Below, in pieces: positions 46,533-55,113 of a stretch of 64,000 nucleotides of DNA (within the stretch, counting starts at the first letter, position 1; each line of letters begins with the position of its first letter). The notes beneath the pieces were generated by a model. That model ran no database searches. It saw only the letters and a program-made list of their open reading frames with translations, and was not told where the DNA came from. The DNA is from Sphingopyxis sp. MSC1_008. GTDB taxonomy: Bacteria > Pseudomonadota > Alphaproteobacteria > Sphingomonadales > Sphingomonadaceae. The stretch covers positions 496,001 through 560,000 of the forward strand of contig NZ_JALPRD010000001.1 of the NCBI RefSeq assembly GCF_023197165.1, read 5' to 3'. Made by a program: the position numbers and the translations under genes.

Positions 46533-46688
46533 GGTAGAGCTCCTGTGGTCTGTGTTGGCGGTCCCATAGCCGGGGCGGCGCCCAAAGCCACGCATTAAAT
46601 CGCGAAAAGGCGCTCGCGGCGTTGCTATCCGCGGGCCGCAGCACTAGGGGAAAGCTCGAACGCCGCAACCGTCAGGGAGGACCGCGCG

Positions 46689-48140
46689 ATGGACAAACGC
46701 GAAGAATCCCTGCCGCCGGAAGATGTTGTCGTCACCGACGACCGCGACCGCGAACGACCGGCACGCGAAACCGACACCGAACTCGACGAAGACGACCGGC
46801 TGAAGCCTGAATTCGTGCGCGACGTGATCGAGCTGGCCGAAGCCGGCGAAGGCGAAGCGGCGCGCGAACGCATCGGCCGTCTCCACCCCGCCGACATCGC
46901 CGACCTGTTCGAACTCGCGCGCGCCGACGAGCGTCCGATGCTCGCCGCGGTACTCGGCGATATGCTGTCCGCCGACGTGCTGGCGGAAATGAACGATTAT
47001 GTTCGCGAGGAGCTGATCGATCTTCTCGCGCCCGAACAAGTCGCCGAACTTGCGTCCGAACTCGATACCGACGACGCCGTCGCGATCATCGAGGATATGG
47101 AGGAGGACGAGCAGCAGGCCGTCCTCCAGGCGATGGAGCCCGAAGATCGCGCCGCGATCGAGGATGCCCTCTCCTTCCCCGAGGAATCCGCCGGGCGCCT
47201 GATGCAGCGCGATCTGGTCGCGGTGCCCGAACATGTGACCGTCGGCGACGTCATCGACCGGCTGCGCGAAGATACCGACCTCACCAGCGACTTCTGGGAA
47301 ATTTACGTCGTCGATCCGCGCCACCGCCCGGTCGGCACCTGCCAGCTGAGCTGGATCCTCCGCACCCCGCGTGACATCGCGATCAGCGACGTGATGAAAC
47401 GCGAGCAGACGCTGATTCCGGTCGATATGGATCAGGAAGAAGTCGCGCTGCGCTTCCAGAAATATGCGCTGATCTCCGCCGCGGTGGTCGACAAGGGCGG
47501 CAGGCTCGTCGGCATGATCACGGTCGATGACGTCGTCCACATCATCCAGGAAGAGGCCGGCGAGGACATCTTGCGCCTGTCAGGCGCCGGCGACGGCGAC
47601 ATCAACGAACCGATCCGCGAGACGTACAGCGCGCGCGTGCGCTGGCTGATCGCCAATCTCGGCACCGCGCTTGTCGCCTCGTCGATCGTCGCGATGTTCG
47701 GCGGCGCGATCGAGCATATGGTCGCGCTCGCGGCGCTGATGCCGATCGTCGCGGGCGTCGGCGGCAATGCGGGCACGCAGACGCTGGCGGTCACCGTGCG
47801 CGCACTCGCGATGAACCAGCTCACCGATTCGAACAGCTGGCGCGCGATATGGCGCGAAATGAAGATCGCGCTGCTCAACGGCGGTACGATCGCGCTGATC
47901 GCGGGAACCGCGACCGCTATATGGTTCGGCAATCCGCAGCTCGGCGCCGTCATCGCCGCGGCGATGATCGTGAATATCTTTGTGGCCGGCGTCGCGGGGG
48001 TTGCGATCCCCCTGCTCCTCGACCGGCTCGACCAGGACCCCGCCGTCGCGAGTTCCATTTTTGTCACGATGACGACCGATTCGATGGGATTTTTGGCCTT
48101 CCTGGGCCTCGCGGTGCTCAGCGGATTGACCACACTCTGA
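46689..48140 (+). CDS. mgtE: Magnesium transporter MgtE
   Basis: A 483-residue Mg2+ channel. The order is: acidic N-terminal extension (about 1-35), MgtE N domain (about 45-150, LHPADIADLFELA onward), paired CBS domains (about 165-285), and five membrane helices (from about 315) with the pore-region GVGGNAGTQTLAVTVRA. N and CBS domains close the channel when cytoplasmic Mg2+ is high. Monocistronic as far as can be seen. Confidence 0.96.
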   Translation: MDKREESLPPEDVVVTDDRDRERPARETDTELDEDDRLKPEFVRDVIELAEAGEGEAARERIGRLHPADIADLFELARADERPMLAAVLGDMLSADVLAEMNDYVREELIDLLAPEQVAELASELDTDDAVAIIEDMEEDEQQAVLQAMEPEDRAAIEDALSFPEESAGRLMQRDLVAVPEHVTVGDVIDRLREDTDLTSDFWEIYVVDPRHRPVGTCQLSWILRTPRDIAISDVMKREQTLIPVDMDQEEVALRFQKYALISAAVVDKGGRLVGMITVDDVVHIIQEEAGEDILRLSGAGDGDINEPIRETYSARVRWLIANLGTALVASSIVAMFGGAIEHMVALAALMPIVAGVGGNAGTQTLAVTVRALAMNQLTDSNSWRAIWREMKIALLNGGTIALIAGTATAIWFGNPQLGAVIAAAMIVNIFVAGVAGVAIPLLLDRLDQDPAVASSIFVTMTTDSMGFLAFLGLAVLSGLTTL

Positions 48141-48209
48141 GGGCAAGCCGCTGAAATCCAAGCGATTCAAAACGCCTCAAAAAAAAATTCACGCCCGCAA
48201 TTTTTTTTG

Positions 48210-48235
48210 GGAACTTATCCGCCGCTTTGGTCGTT
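48210..48235 (+). promoter_or_regulatory. EcfG-type general stress response promoter
   Basis: GGAAC at 48210-48214 and CGTT at 48232-48235 are 17 nt apart, an exact match to the -35/-10 consensus of the alphaproteobacterial general stress sigma factor. An A-tract and T-tract (48178-48208) lie just upstream. The next gene is the entericidin-like lipoprotein; the leader would be about 120 nt. Confidence 0.8.
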
Positions 48236-48243
48236 TCCCATTC

Positions 48244-48330
48244 GAGCAGCGGTCATCGCCCCCCCGCAGCGCTGCTCAGCAACATTGGCCCGGCCCGCAT
48301 TCCCTCCCCCCCCTCGAAGCGTGCCGGGCC
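48244..48330 (+). other. Structured leader of the entericidin-like gene
   Basis: Two hairpins can form in the predicted 5' leader: GAGCAGCG (48244-48251) with CGCTGCTC (48270-48277), and GGCCCGGC (48287-48294) with GCCGGGCC (48323-48330), the latter looping out a pyrimidine tract with eight C. Whether this affects stability or translation is unknown. Confidence 0.5.
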
Positions 48331-48360
48331 ATTTTGCAAAAAATCCTGAGAGGTAGAAAT

Positions 48361-48489
48361 ATGACGAGTTACCGCGCAATCCTTCTCGCCCTGATGGCAA
48401 GCTTTCTGGTCGCTGGCTGCAACACGGTAAAGGGTGCCGGTCGCGACATCGAATCTGTCGGTCAAGCTGGCAGCGATGCCATCGACTAA
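48361..48489 (+). CDS. Entericidin A/B family lipoprotein
   Basis: A 42-residue gene. The signal sequence MTSYRAILLALMASFLVAGC is a lipobox (VAGC) and is followed by NTVKGAGRDIESVGQAGSDA, the entericidin pattern. The mature lipopeptide, about 23 residues, would be lipid-anchored in the envelope; entericidins affect membrane stability in stress and stationary phase in E. coli. GAGAGG lies 6-10 nt before the ATG. An EcfG-type promoter lies 126 nt upstream and a T-tailed hairpin inside tatC ends the transcript, so this is a complete small transcription unit. Confidence 0.9.
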   Translation: MTSYRAILLALMASFLVAGCNTVKGAGRDIESVGQAGSDAID

Positions 48490-48511
48490 TCGGGACTGAG
48501 ACTAACTTACC

Positions 48512-49312
48512 CTAAGCCTCTTCGAGAGGCTCGACAGGCGCCTCTTCGGCGCCTGTTTTGCGTCGGCGCTGGGTGAACCAGATCGCGAGCAGCGACATTT
48601 CGTAGAGAAATACCAAAGGCACCGCGAGCAACAGCTGGCTCAAAATATCGGGCGGCGTGAACACCGCGGCGATCGCAAAGGCGGCGACGATCATATAGCG
48701 GCGCGCCGAGACCAGTTGCTCGCGCGTCACCAGCCCCGACCGCTCGATGAGCATCAGCAGGATCGGCAGCAGGAAAGCGATGCCGAACGCCATGATGAAC
48801 TGCATCGTGAAGCTCAGGTAATTGCCGACCGAGGGCAGCGCTTCCTGCGTGATCCCGCCGACATTGCCCTGGTATCCGAGCAGAAATTTGAGCGCGATGG
48901 GGATCGTGATGAAATAGGCGAAGCTGGCGCCGATCGCGAAAAGGATCGGGGTCGCGAGCAGGAAGGGTAGCAGCGCGCGCTTTTCCTGTTTGAAAAGCCC
49001 CGGTGCGATGAATTTCCATAGCTGGTTGGCGATCACCGGAAAGGCGATCATCATCGCCGCGAACAGCGCGACCTTGATTTCGACGAAAAACGCCTCGAAC
49101 AGCTGGGTATAGATCAGCTTCCCCTGCCCCGCGCGCACGAGCGGCTGGACGAGAATGCCGAAAATCGGCTTCGCATAATAGAGGCACACGCCAAAGGCGA
49201 TACCGATCGCCAGCAGGGATTTCAGCAAGCGCGAACGCAGTTCGATCAGATGATCGAGCAGCGGCATCTTGCCGCCGGCGCCGTCCTCTTCCGTCGTCGT
49301 CTCTTCGCTCAC
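48512..49312 (-). CDS. tatC: Sec-independent protein translocase TatC
   Basis: Receptor subunit of the twin-arginine translocase. The GTG start at 49312 overlaps the tatB stop by 4 nt; 266 residues with six membrane helices. Family features are MPLLDHLIELRSRL near residue 17, the FxxF-type MIAFPVIANQLWKFIAPGL, and EKRALLPFLLATPILFAIG. The C-terminal tail is polar and Glu-rich and carries the embedded terminator of the convergent entericidin gene. Confidence 0.97.
   Translation of the reverse strand: MSEETTTEEDGAGGKMPLLDHLIELRSRLLKSLLAIGIAFGVCLYYAKPIFGILVQPLVRAGQGKLIYTQLFEAFFVEIKVALFAAMMIAFPVIANQLWKFIAPGLFKQEKRALLPFLLATPILFAIGASFAYFITIPIALKFLLGYQGNVGGITQEALPSVGNYLSFTMQFIMAFGIAFLLPILLMLIERSGLVTREQLVSARRYMIVAAFAIAAVFTPPDILSQLLLAVPLVFLYEMSLLAIWFTQRRRKTGAEEAPVEPLEEA
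48534..48559 (+). terminator. Rho-independent terminator of the entericidin gene, embedded in tatC
   Basis: ACAGGCGCC/GGCGCCTGT with a TCTTC loop, followed by TTT, ends 70 nt past the entericidin stop. A smaller hairpin AGCCTCT/AGAGGCT (48515-48531) precedes it. Both lie within the last codons of the convergent tatC. Confidence 0.85.
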
Positions 49313-49707
49313 GGCAGAGGGCCGTCCTTGGGGGGTATCGCGTGCGTTTCGGGCGGGTTGGCCGCAGCCGCCTCGTCGATCCCGGCTTCTGTCACGGGTT
49401 CGGTCGTCGCCGGTTCGGTCGATGCGGCATTCGCCGAGGGCGCCGCGGGCGATGCGTTCATATCGTCGATGCGCGGGAATTCGCGCATGATCGCGTCATT
49501 CTGTTCGCGCCACTGTTTTTCGAGTTCTTCGAGTTCGGCTTCGCGCATCATCGTGTCGAGGCCGGAGCGGAAATGGCGCGCCATGCCGCGCGCCTTCGCC
49601 ATCCATTTGCCGACAAAGCGCATCGCCTTGGGGAGGTCCTTGGGGCCAATAACCACCAAGGCCACCACCACGACGAGCAGCAACTCGGTGGGCGCGACGT
49701 CAAACAT
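49309..49707 (-). CDS. tatB: Sec-independent protein translocase TatB
   Basis: A 132-residue TatB with the N-terminal helix MFDVAPTELLLVVVVALVVI, the GPKDLPKAMRFVGKW hinge and amphipathic helix, and an Ala/Pro/Thr-rich cytoplasmic tail. Forms the substrate receptor with TatC. Starts 32 nt after tatA. Confidence 0.95.
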   Translation of the reverse strand: MFDVAPTELLLVVVVALVVIGPKDLPKAMRFVGKWMAKARGMARHFRSGLDTMMREAELEELEKQWREQNDAIMREFPRIDDMNASPAAPSANAASTEPATTEPVTEAGIDEAAAANPPETHAIPPKDGPLP

Positions 49708-49739
49708 GACCTAAAACTTCCCCCGCAGGCAGACGGCGA

Positions 49740-49976
49740 TCAGAGCTTGTCGTGCTCTGCCGTCGGGGTCGAAATCGGGGTGGCATCGGGGGCACGCTGA
49801 CCCTCGATGTGCTTGGGCGCCGGCGTCGTCGGCGCGTCGTCTTCCGACATGCCTTTCTTGAAGCTTTTGATACCCTTGGCAACATCGCCCATCATGTCCG
49901 AAAAACGGCCCTTGCCGAACAGCAGCAGGACAAGAATCCCGACCACGAGCCAGTGCCAGATGCTGAAGCTACCCAT
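49740..49976 (-). CDS. tatA: Sec-independent protein translocase TatA
   Basis: A 78-residue TatA: a membrane helix at 4-20 ([16 protein letters not shown]), the [20 protein letters not shown] amphipathic helix, and a short polar tail. Polymerises to form the translocation pore. Starts 24 nt after scpB within the argS-to-tatC operon. Confidence 0.96.
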   Translation of the reverse strand: MGSFSIWHWLVVGILVLLLFGKGRFSDMMGDVAKGIKSFKKGMSEDDAPTTPAPKHIEGQRAPDATPISTPTAEHDKL

Positions 49977-50000
49977 TTATCGTCTCCTTGAAGGGCTCAT

Positions 50001-50594
50001 CTAGGCCTCTTCACCGTCTTTTACTAGGTCCAGTTCGCCCATCGCTTCCTCGAAAGCGAGATCGACCGGGTCGAGCAGCCCTGCCGCACGCAAATCCTCG
50101 ATTCCCGGCAGGTCCTTGCGGCTCGTGAGGCCGAAATGTTGCAGGAACGCGTCGGTCGTCTTGTAAATCAGCGGCCGCCCCGGCACCTCGCGCCGCCCCG
50201 CGGGTGCGATCCATTCGGCCTCCATCAACACGTCGAGCGTGCCCTTCGAGGTCTGGACCCCGCGGATCGCTTCGATTTCGGCGCGGCTGACGGGCTCGTG
50301 ATAAGCGACGATGGCGAGCACCTCGGCCGCCGCGCGCGACAGCTTGCGCGGATCGTCGCGTTGGCGGCGGAGCAGGTGCGCGAGATCGGCGGGCGTCTGG
50401 AAATGCCAATGTCCGCCGCGCTCGACGAGTTCGATCCCGCTTCCCGCATGGCGCGCCGCGATCGTCTGGATGATCGCGCGGACCTCGCTCGGCGTCATTT
50501 CGTCGCCCAGCCGCCCCGCAACCTGCCGCGCGTCGAGCGGCGCGTCGCTCGCGAACAACATCGCTTCTATCGCGCGTTCGAGATCGTCGATCAT
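50001..50594 (-). CDS. scpB: Segregation and condensation protein B
   Basis: A 197-residue winged-helix protein that binds ScpA and SMC in the bacterial condensin complex. The pattern AIEAMLFASDAPLDARQVA at the start and LSRAAAEVLAIVAYHEPVSRAEIEAIRGV in the middle are diagnostic. The start overlaps the scpA stop by 4 nt. Confidence 0.95.
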   Translation of the reverse strand: MIDDLERAIEAMLFASDAPLDARQVAGRLGDEMTPSEVRAIIQTIAARHAGSGIELVERGGHWHFQTPADLAHLLRRQRDDPRKLSRAAAEVLAIVAYHEPVSRAEIEAIRGVQTSKGTLDVLMEAEWIAPAGRREVPGRPLIYKTTDAFLQHFGLTSRKDLPGIEDLRAAGLLDPVDLAFEEAMGELDLVKDGEEA

Positions 50595-51364
50595 GCCCCG
50601 GATGCCTTCAGATAAAGAGGTTCGAACGCGCCGTCCTGCCTCAGGTCGACGCGCCCCTGCCGCGCGAGTTCGAGCGCGGCGACAAAACTCGACGCGATTG
50701 CCGAGCGGCGTAGCGGGCCGTCATAATCGGGCGGCAGGAAATCCGACAGTTCGGCCCAGTCCAGCTTTACGCCGAGCATTCGCTGCAGATGATGGAGCGC
50801 CGCGTCGAGCGTGATGACCGGGCGCCGCGACACCATATGCACGACGGGCTCCGAACGCAGCTTGACCTGCCCATAGGCCGAGAGGAGATCGTAGAGGCTG
50901 GCATCCCAGCGCCGGACCTTGATGTCGCGCAGCCCCTCGGGCTTGGCGCGCAGGAAGACGTCGCGGCCGACGCGGTCGCGCGCGAGCAGCCGCGCCGCCG
51001 CCTCGCGCATCGCCGCCAGCCGTTGCAACCGCAATTGCAGGCGCAGCGCGAGTTCGTCGGGCGACGGGTCTTCGAGCGGATCCTTCGGCAGCAGCAGCGC
51101 CGATTTAAGATAGGCGAGCCACGCCGCCATCACGAGATAATCGGCCGCAACCTCGAGCTTCAGCTCGCGCGCTTCGGCGATGAAGGTCAAATATTGCTCG
51201 ACCAGCCCCAGGATCGAAATCTGCTTGAGATCGACCTTCTGGCAGCGCGCGAGCGTGAGCAAAAGGTCGAGCGGACCTTCCCAGCTTTGGAGCGAAAGCT
51301 GCAAGGCATCGTCGCGCTCGGGCGCTGCCGGTACGATTTCGAAATCGAGCGGCAACTCCTCCAT
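50591..51364 (-). CDS. scpA: Segregation and condensation protein A
   Basis: Kleisin subunit of SMC condensin, 257 residues. The N-terminal LQSWEGPLDLLLTLARCQKVDL and the helical AADYLVMAAWLAYLKSALLLP are typical. It starts 6 nt after nagZ and overlaps scpB by 4 nt. Confidence 0.95.
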   Translation of the reverse strand: MEELPLDFEIVPAAPERDDALQLSLQSWEGPLDLLLTLARCQKVDLKQISILGLVEQYLTFIAEARELKLEVAADYLVMAAWLAYLKSALLLPKDPLEDPSPDELALRLQLRLQRLAAMREAAARLLARDRVGRDVFLRAKPEGLRDIKVRRWDASLYDLLSAYGQVKLRSEPVVHMVSRRPVITLDAALHHLQRMLGVKLDWAELSDFLPPDYDGPLRRSAIASSFVAALELARQGRVDLRQDGAFEPLYLKASGA

Positions 51365-51370
51365 CGGCGA

Positions 51371-52378
51371 TCAGGCCGTCGCCAGCAGCGCGTCGCGCTG
51401 ATCGACCAGCGTCGCGAACGCGCGCGCGTCGCTGTCGCCCGAAATCCGGTCCATCGCGCCTTCGAGCCGCGCGCGCGACACGGTGCTGATCGAGTCGAGC
51501 GCGTTGGCGATGCCGACCATGTCGTCCATTCTGCCCCAGCAATTGAGCGCGATGTCGCAGCCCGCAGCAATCGCATCGGCGGCGCGCGAGGGAACGTCGC
51601 CCGACAGCGCCTTCATGTCGAGATCGTCGGTCATCAGCAGGCCGTGAAACCCGATGCGCTGGCGGATCACGCTGTCGATCACGATCGGCGACAGCGTCGC
51701 GGGCCGGTCGGGGTCCCACGCTTCGAAGATGACATGGCAGGTCATCGCCATCGCTGCATCGCGCAGCGCAGCGAAGGGCGCAAGATCGGTCTGGAGATCG
51801 CGGTCGGGCGCATCGACCGTGGGCAGTGCTTCATGCGTATCGAGCAGCGCGCGACCATGACCCGGGATGTGTTTGACGATGCCAACGACACCCCCGGCCT
51901 GCAATCCGCCAAGGATCGCGCGGCCCAGCGCGGCAACGCGCATCGGCTCGCTGCCGAGCGCGCGATCGCCGATCACATCGCTCGCGCCCGGCTGGCGCAC
52001 GTCGAGCAGCGGCAGGCAATCGACGGTGATGCCGACCTCGGACAGCATGGCCGCAAGCGCCATCGCATTCAGCCGCGCCGCCTCGATCGCGCTCGCCGGC
52101 GCGCGGTCGTACAGTGCGTCGAACGCCGCACCGCTCGGGAACAGCGGCCATTCGGGCGATCGCATGCGCGCAACGCGCCCGCCTTCCTGGTCGATCAGGA
52201 TCGGCAGATTGGCGCGCCCGTCGAGATCGCGCAGCTCGTCGGTCAGCCGCCGCAACTGCTCGCGGTTTTCGATGTTGCGCCCGAAGAGGATATAACCCGC
52301 GGGATCGCTATCGCGAAAGAAAGCGCGCTCGTCGTCGGTGAGGGTCAGGCCCGACAGGCCGAAAATTGCCGGTATCAT
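51371..52378 (-). CDS. nagZ: Beta-N-acetylhexosaminidase NagZ
   Basis: Glycoside hydrolase family 3 enzyme of cytoplasmic peptidoglycan recycling; it removes GlcNAc from anhydro-muropeptides. 335 residues with LIDQEGGRVARM, the KHIPGHGRALLDTHEALP loop that carries the general acid His/Asp pair, and the nucleophile Asp in LLMTDDLDMKALSG. It is located between the SPOR-domain gene and scpA, a conserved alphaproteobacterial order. Confidence 0.95.
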   Translation of the reverse strand: MIPAIFGLSGLTLTDDERAFFRDSDPAGYILFGRNIENREQLRRLTDELRDLDGRANLPILIDQEGGRVARMRSPEWPLFPSGAAFDALYDRAPASAIEAARLNAMALAAMLSEVGITVDCLPLLDVRQPGASDVIGDRALGSEPMRVAALGRAILGGLQAGGVVGIVKHIPGHGRALLDTHEALPTVDAPDRDLQTDLAPFAALRDAAMAMTCHVIFEAWDPDRPATLSPIVIDSVIRQRIGFHGLLMTDDLDMKALSGDVPSRAADAIAAGCDIALNCWGRMDDMVGIANALDSISTVSRARLEGAMDRISGDSDARAFATLVDQRDALLATA

Positions 52379-52485
52379 CGTGCATCAAACTCCATCGATC
52401 GCCGACCCCTCAGGCGATGACCAAGCTGCAACCATGCCATGGCAGTGGATTTGCACCAACAGAGTCTGCGGCCAAGCGGGCCGAA

Positions 52486-53253
52486 TCAGCGAACGACGAC
52501 GCAATTTTCACCGGCAACGCGCAGTTTTCCGCACAAATTCTTGGCATTGGCGGCTGTCCCTGCCGACACGCGCAGCCGGTAAACGGTGCCGTCGCCGACT
52601 TTTGCGGGCGAAACCGATTTGTTGAGCTCGGCGAGATAGGCGAAGCGCTTCGACAGGTTCGTCCATGCCTTCGCCGCGGCGGCGTCGCTGCTGAACGCGC
52701 CGAGCTGGATCATCGCCGAACCCGGCGCAGGCGCAGCCTCGGGAGCCTCCGCGGTCTTTACCGGAGCCGCGGCGGGCTTCGCCTTGTCTGCTGGCGCCAC
52801 TTTGGTAGCGGCGGCCTTCGTTGCAGCCGCCTTGTCGGCTGCGACCTTCTTTACCGCGGCTTCGCGTTCTGCCGGCGTCACCGCGGGCTCTTCGGGCATA
52901 CGCGTCGGGTCGACCCTGCCCGCCGGTTCGGCGCCTTCGCTGGCGGAGAAGCTGGCATCGCCTTCGCCCTCGAATGCCTTGGAGCGGTCATTCTTGGGTA
53001 CGACCTTATAGTCGCCCTCCTGCGCCGCGATCAGTTCGCCCTTGCTCCGCGTGCCGCCATTCTGGACCCACCACAGGCCGCCGAGGACCACCCCGATCAG
53101 CAAGAGCCCTCCGAGCACCATCACGAGCAGGCGCGCGGGCGAAACTTCGCCATCTTCCTCGAACCCGTCGGCGGCTTCGAGCCAGGGCAGACGATCCTCG
53201 TCTTCGAGCCCGAGACCTGCATCCCCCTGCTCCGCATTCTTGTCGCCCGCCAT
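52486..53253 (-). CDS. SPOR domain-containing protein
   Basis: A 255-residue bitopic membrane protein: an acidic cytoplasmic N-terminus (about 1-37), one helix (about 40-62, VMVLGGLLLIGVVLGGLW), an Ala/Lys/Pro-rich periplasmic linker, and a C-terminal SPOR domain (about 175-255, MIQLGAFSSDAAAAKAW onward) that binds denuded peptidoglycan at division sites. The ATG at 53253 overlaps the argS stop by one base (TGATG). Confidence 0.92.
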   Translation of the reverse strand: MAGDKNAEQGDAGLGLEDEDRLPWLEAADGFEEDGEVSPARLLVMVLGGLLLIGVVLGGLWWVQNGGTRSKGELIAAQEGDYKVVPKNDRSKAFEGEGDASFSASEGAEPAGRVDPTRMPEEPAVTPAEREAAVKKVAADKAAATKAAATKVAPADKAKPAAAPVKTAEAPEAAPAPGSAMIQLGAFSSDAAAAKAWTNLSKRFAYLAELNKSVSPAKVGDGTVYRLRVSAGTAANAKNLCGKLRVAGENCVVVR

Positions 53254-54980
53254 CAATTCATCTCCTCGAGCGCCTCTACCCCCATCAGGGACAGCCCGTT
53301 ACGGATGACTTGCCCGATTCCGTCGGCCAAATAAAGGCGCGTCGCGGTCAATTCGGGGTCATTGTCGAGAACGATACGCAGGCTCGGGTCATCATTGCCC
53401 AGATTATACCAGGCGTGGAACGCCGCGGCGACGTCGGCGAGGTAAAAGGCGATCCGGTGCGGTTCGCGCGCCGAGGCGGCGGCTTCGACGATCCGTGGGA
53501 ATTGCGCGAGCAGTTTTACCAGCCCCAGTTCATGCGCATTGAGGCGCGCGGTAGCGGGTGCGGGCAGCACGATCCCTGCATCTTGGGCCTTTTTGCGCAG
53601 CCGCGAAATCCGCGCATTGGCATATTGCAGATACCAGACGGGGTTGTCGCGCGACGCCTCGACGACCTTGGCGAAGTCGAAATCCATCTGCGCGTCGGCC
53701 TTGCGCGTCAGCATCGTGAAGCGCACCGCGTCCTTGCCGACCTCGTCGACGACATCGGCGAGCGTCACGAAATTGCCCGCGCGCTTCGACATTTTGAACG
53801 GCTCGCCATTCTTGAGCAGCCGCACCATCTGCACCAGTTTGACGTCGAAACGCGTCTTGCCGCCGGTCAGCGCCGCAACCGCGGCCTTGATCCGCTTGAC
53901 CGTCCCGGCGTGGTCCGCACCCCAGATGTCGATCAGTTCGTCGGCATTCTGGCTCTTCTGGAAATGGTAAGCGAGGTCGGCGCCGAAATAGGTCCAGCTG
54001 CCGTCCGATTTCTTGATCGGGCGATCCTGATCGTCGCCGAACTGCGTCGAGCGGAACAGCGGCAGCTCGACGGGTTCCCAATCCTCGGGCGTCTCGCCCT
54101 TCGGCGCCTCAAGCTGGCCATCATAGACGAGATCATGATCGCGCAGCCATTTCTCGGCGGCGGCGGGTTTGCCCTCGGCCTGCAGTTCTGCTTCCGACGA
54201 GAAAAGATCGTGATGGATGCCGAGCTTCGCGAGGTCGGCGCGGATCATGTCCATCATCGCGCTGACCGCCTCGGCGCGGAACAGGCCGAGCCACGCGCTT
54301 TCGGGCGCGCCGACGAAACGGTCGCCATATTCGGCCGCGAGCTTGCCCGCGATCGGCATCAGATAGTCGCCCGGATACAGCCCCTCGGGGATCGCTCCAA
54401 TGTCCTCGCCGAGCGCCTCGCGGTACCGCATATGCACCGAGCGAGCGAGCACATCGACCTGCGCCCCGGCGTCGTTGACATAATATTCGCGGATCACCTC
54501 GTGCCCGGCATATTCGAGTAGCGCAGCGAGCGCATCGCCGACGACCGCGCCGCGGCAATGGCCGACGTGCATCGGGCCGGTCGGGTTCGCCGAGACATAT
54601 TCGACGTTGACGCGCCGTCCCTGCCCGATCGTCGAGCGCCCATAGTCGCCGCCCTCGCTGAAGATCAGCGCAAGCTCGTCGCGCCAGCTGTCATCGACGA
54701 GGCGCAGGTTGATGAAGCCGGGGCCGGCCACACTTGCCTCGGTCACTTCATCGAGCGCGCCGAGTTCGGCAACGAGCAGGTCGGCGAGCGCGCGCGGGTT
54801 CATCCCCGCGGGCTTCGCCAGCACCATCGCGGCGTTCGTCGCGACGTCGCCATGCGCGGGATCGCGTGGCGGCTCGACGCTGATCGCGCCGCGATCGAGA
54901 CCGCCCGGCAGGGCATCGCGGGCGGCTAGCGCATCGAGCGCGGCGCCGATATGGTCGGAAAAACGGCTGAACAGGGTCAC
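53253..54980 (-). CDS. argS: Arginine--tRNA ligase
   Basis: Class I synthetase of 575 residues starting at GTG 54980. The N-terminal Add-1 domain is followed by the core VEYVSANPTGPMHVGHCRG (HIGH-type HVGH) and FKMSKRAGNF (KMSK), and a DALR anticodon-binding C-terminus. It is first in the operon argS-SPOR-nagZ-scpA-scpB-tatA-tatB-tatC. Confidence 0.97.
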   Translation of the reverse strand: MTLFSRFSDHIGAALDALAARDALPGGLDRGAISVEPPRDPAHGDVATNAAMVLAKPAGMNPRALADLLVAELGALDEVTEASVAGPGFINLRLVDDSWRDELALIFSEGGDYGRSTIGQGRRVNVEYVSANPTGPMHVGHCRGAVVGDALAALLEYAGHEVIREYYVNDAGAQVDVLARSVHMRYREALGEDIGAIPEGLYPGDYLMPIAGKLAAEYGDRFVGAPESAWLGLFRAEAVSAMMDMIRADLAKLGIHHDLFSSEAELQAEGKPAAAEKWLRDHDLVYDGQLEAPKGETPEDWEPVELPLFRSTQFGDDQDRPIKKSDGSWTYFGADLAYHFQKSQNADELIDIWGADHAGTVKRIKAAVAALTGGKTRFDVKLVQMVRLLKNGEPFKMSKRAGNFVTLADVVDEVGKDAVRFTMLTRKADAQMDFDFAKVVEASRDNPVWYLQYANARISRLRKKAQDAGIVLPAPATARLNAHELGLVKLLAQFPRIVEAAASAREPHRIAFYLADVAAAFHAWYNLGNDDPSLRIVLDNDPELTATRLYLADGIGQVIRNGLSLMGVEALEEMN

Positions 54981-55043
54981 GGGGCTGGCCTATCTTCGAT
55001 CAGGAAAGTCTTGCGCGCGCCCTATAACAGCTGAGCGGGCGCG

Positions 55044-55076
55044 AAAAGCCCCGCGTCGCCAATCGGCGCGCGGGGC
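55044..55076 (-). terminator. Rho-independent terminator of the lipoprotein gene
   Basis: GCCCCGCG (55048-55055) pairs with CGCGGGGC (55069-55076); read on the minus strand the hairpin is followed by TTTT. It lies 38 nt past the stop at 55114. Confidence 0.85.
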
Positions 55077-55113
55077 GTGAAGATGCGAACGGCACCGCAG
55101 CGCCGCCGCGGTC

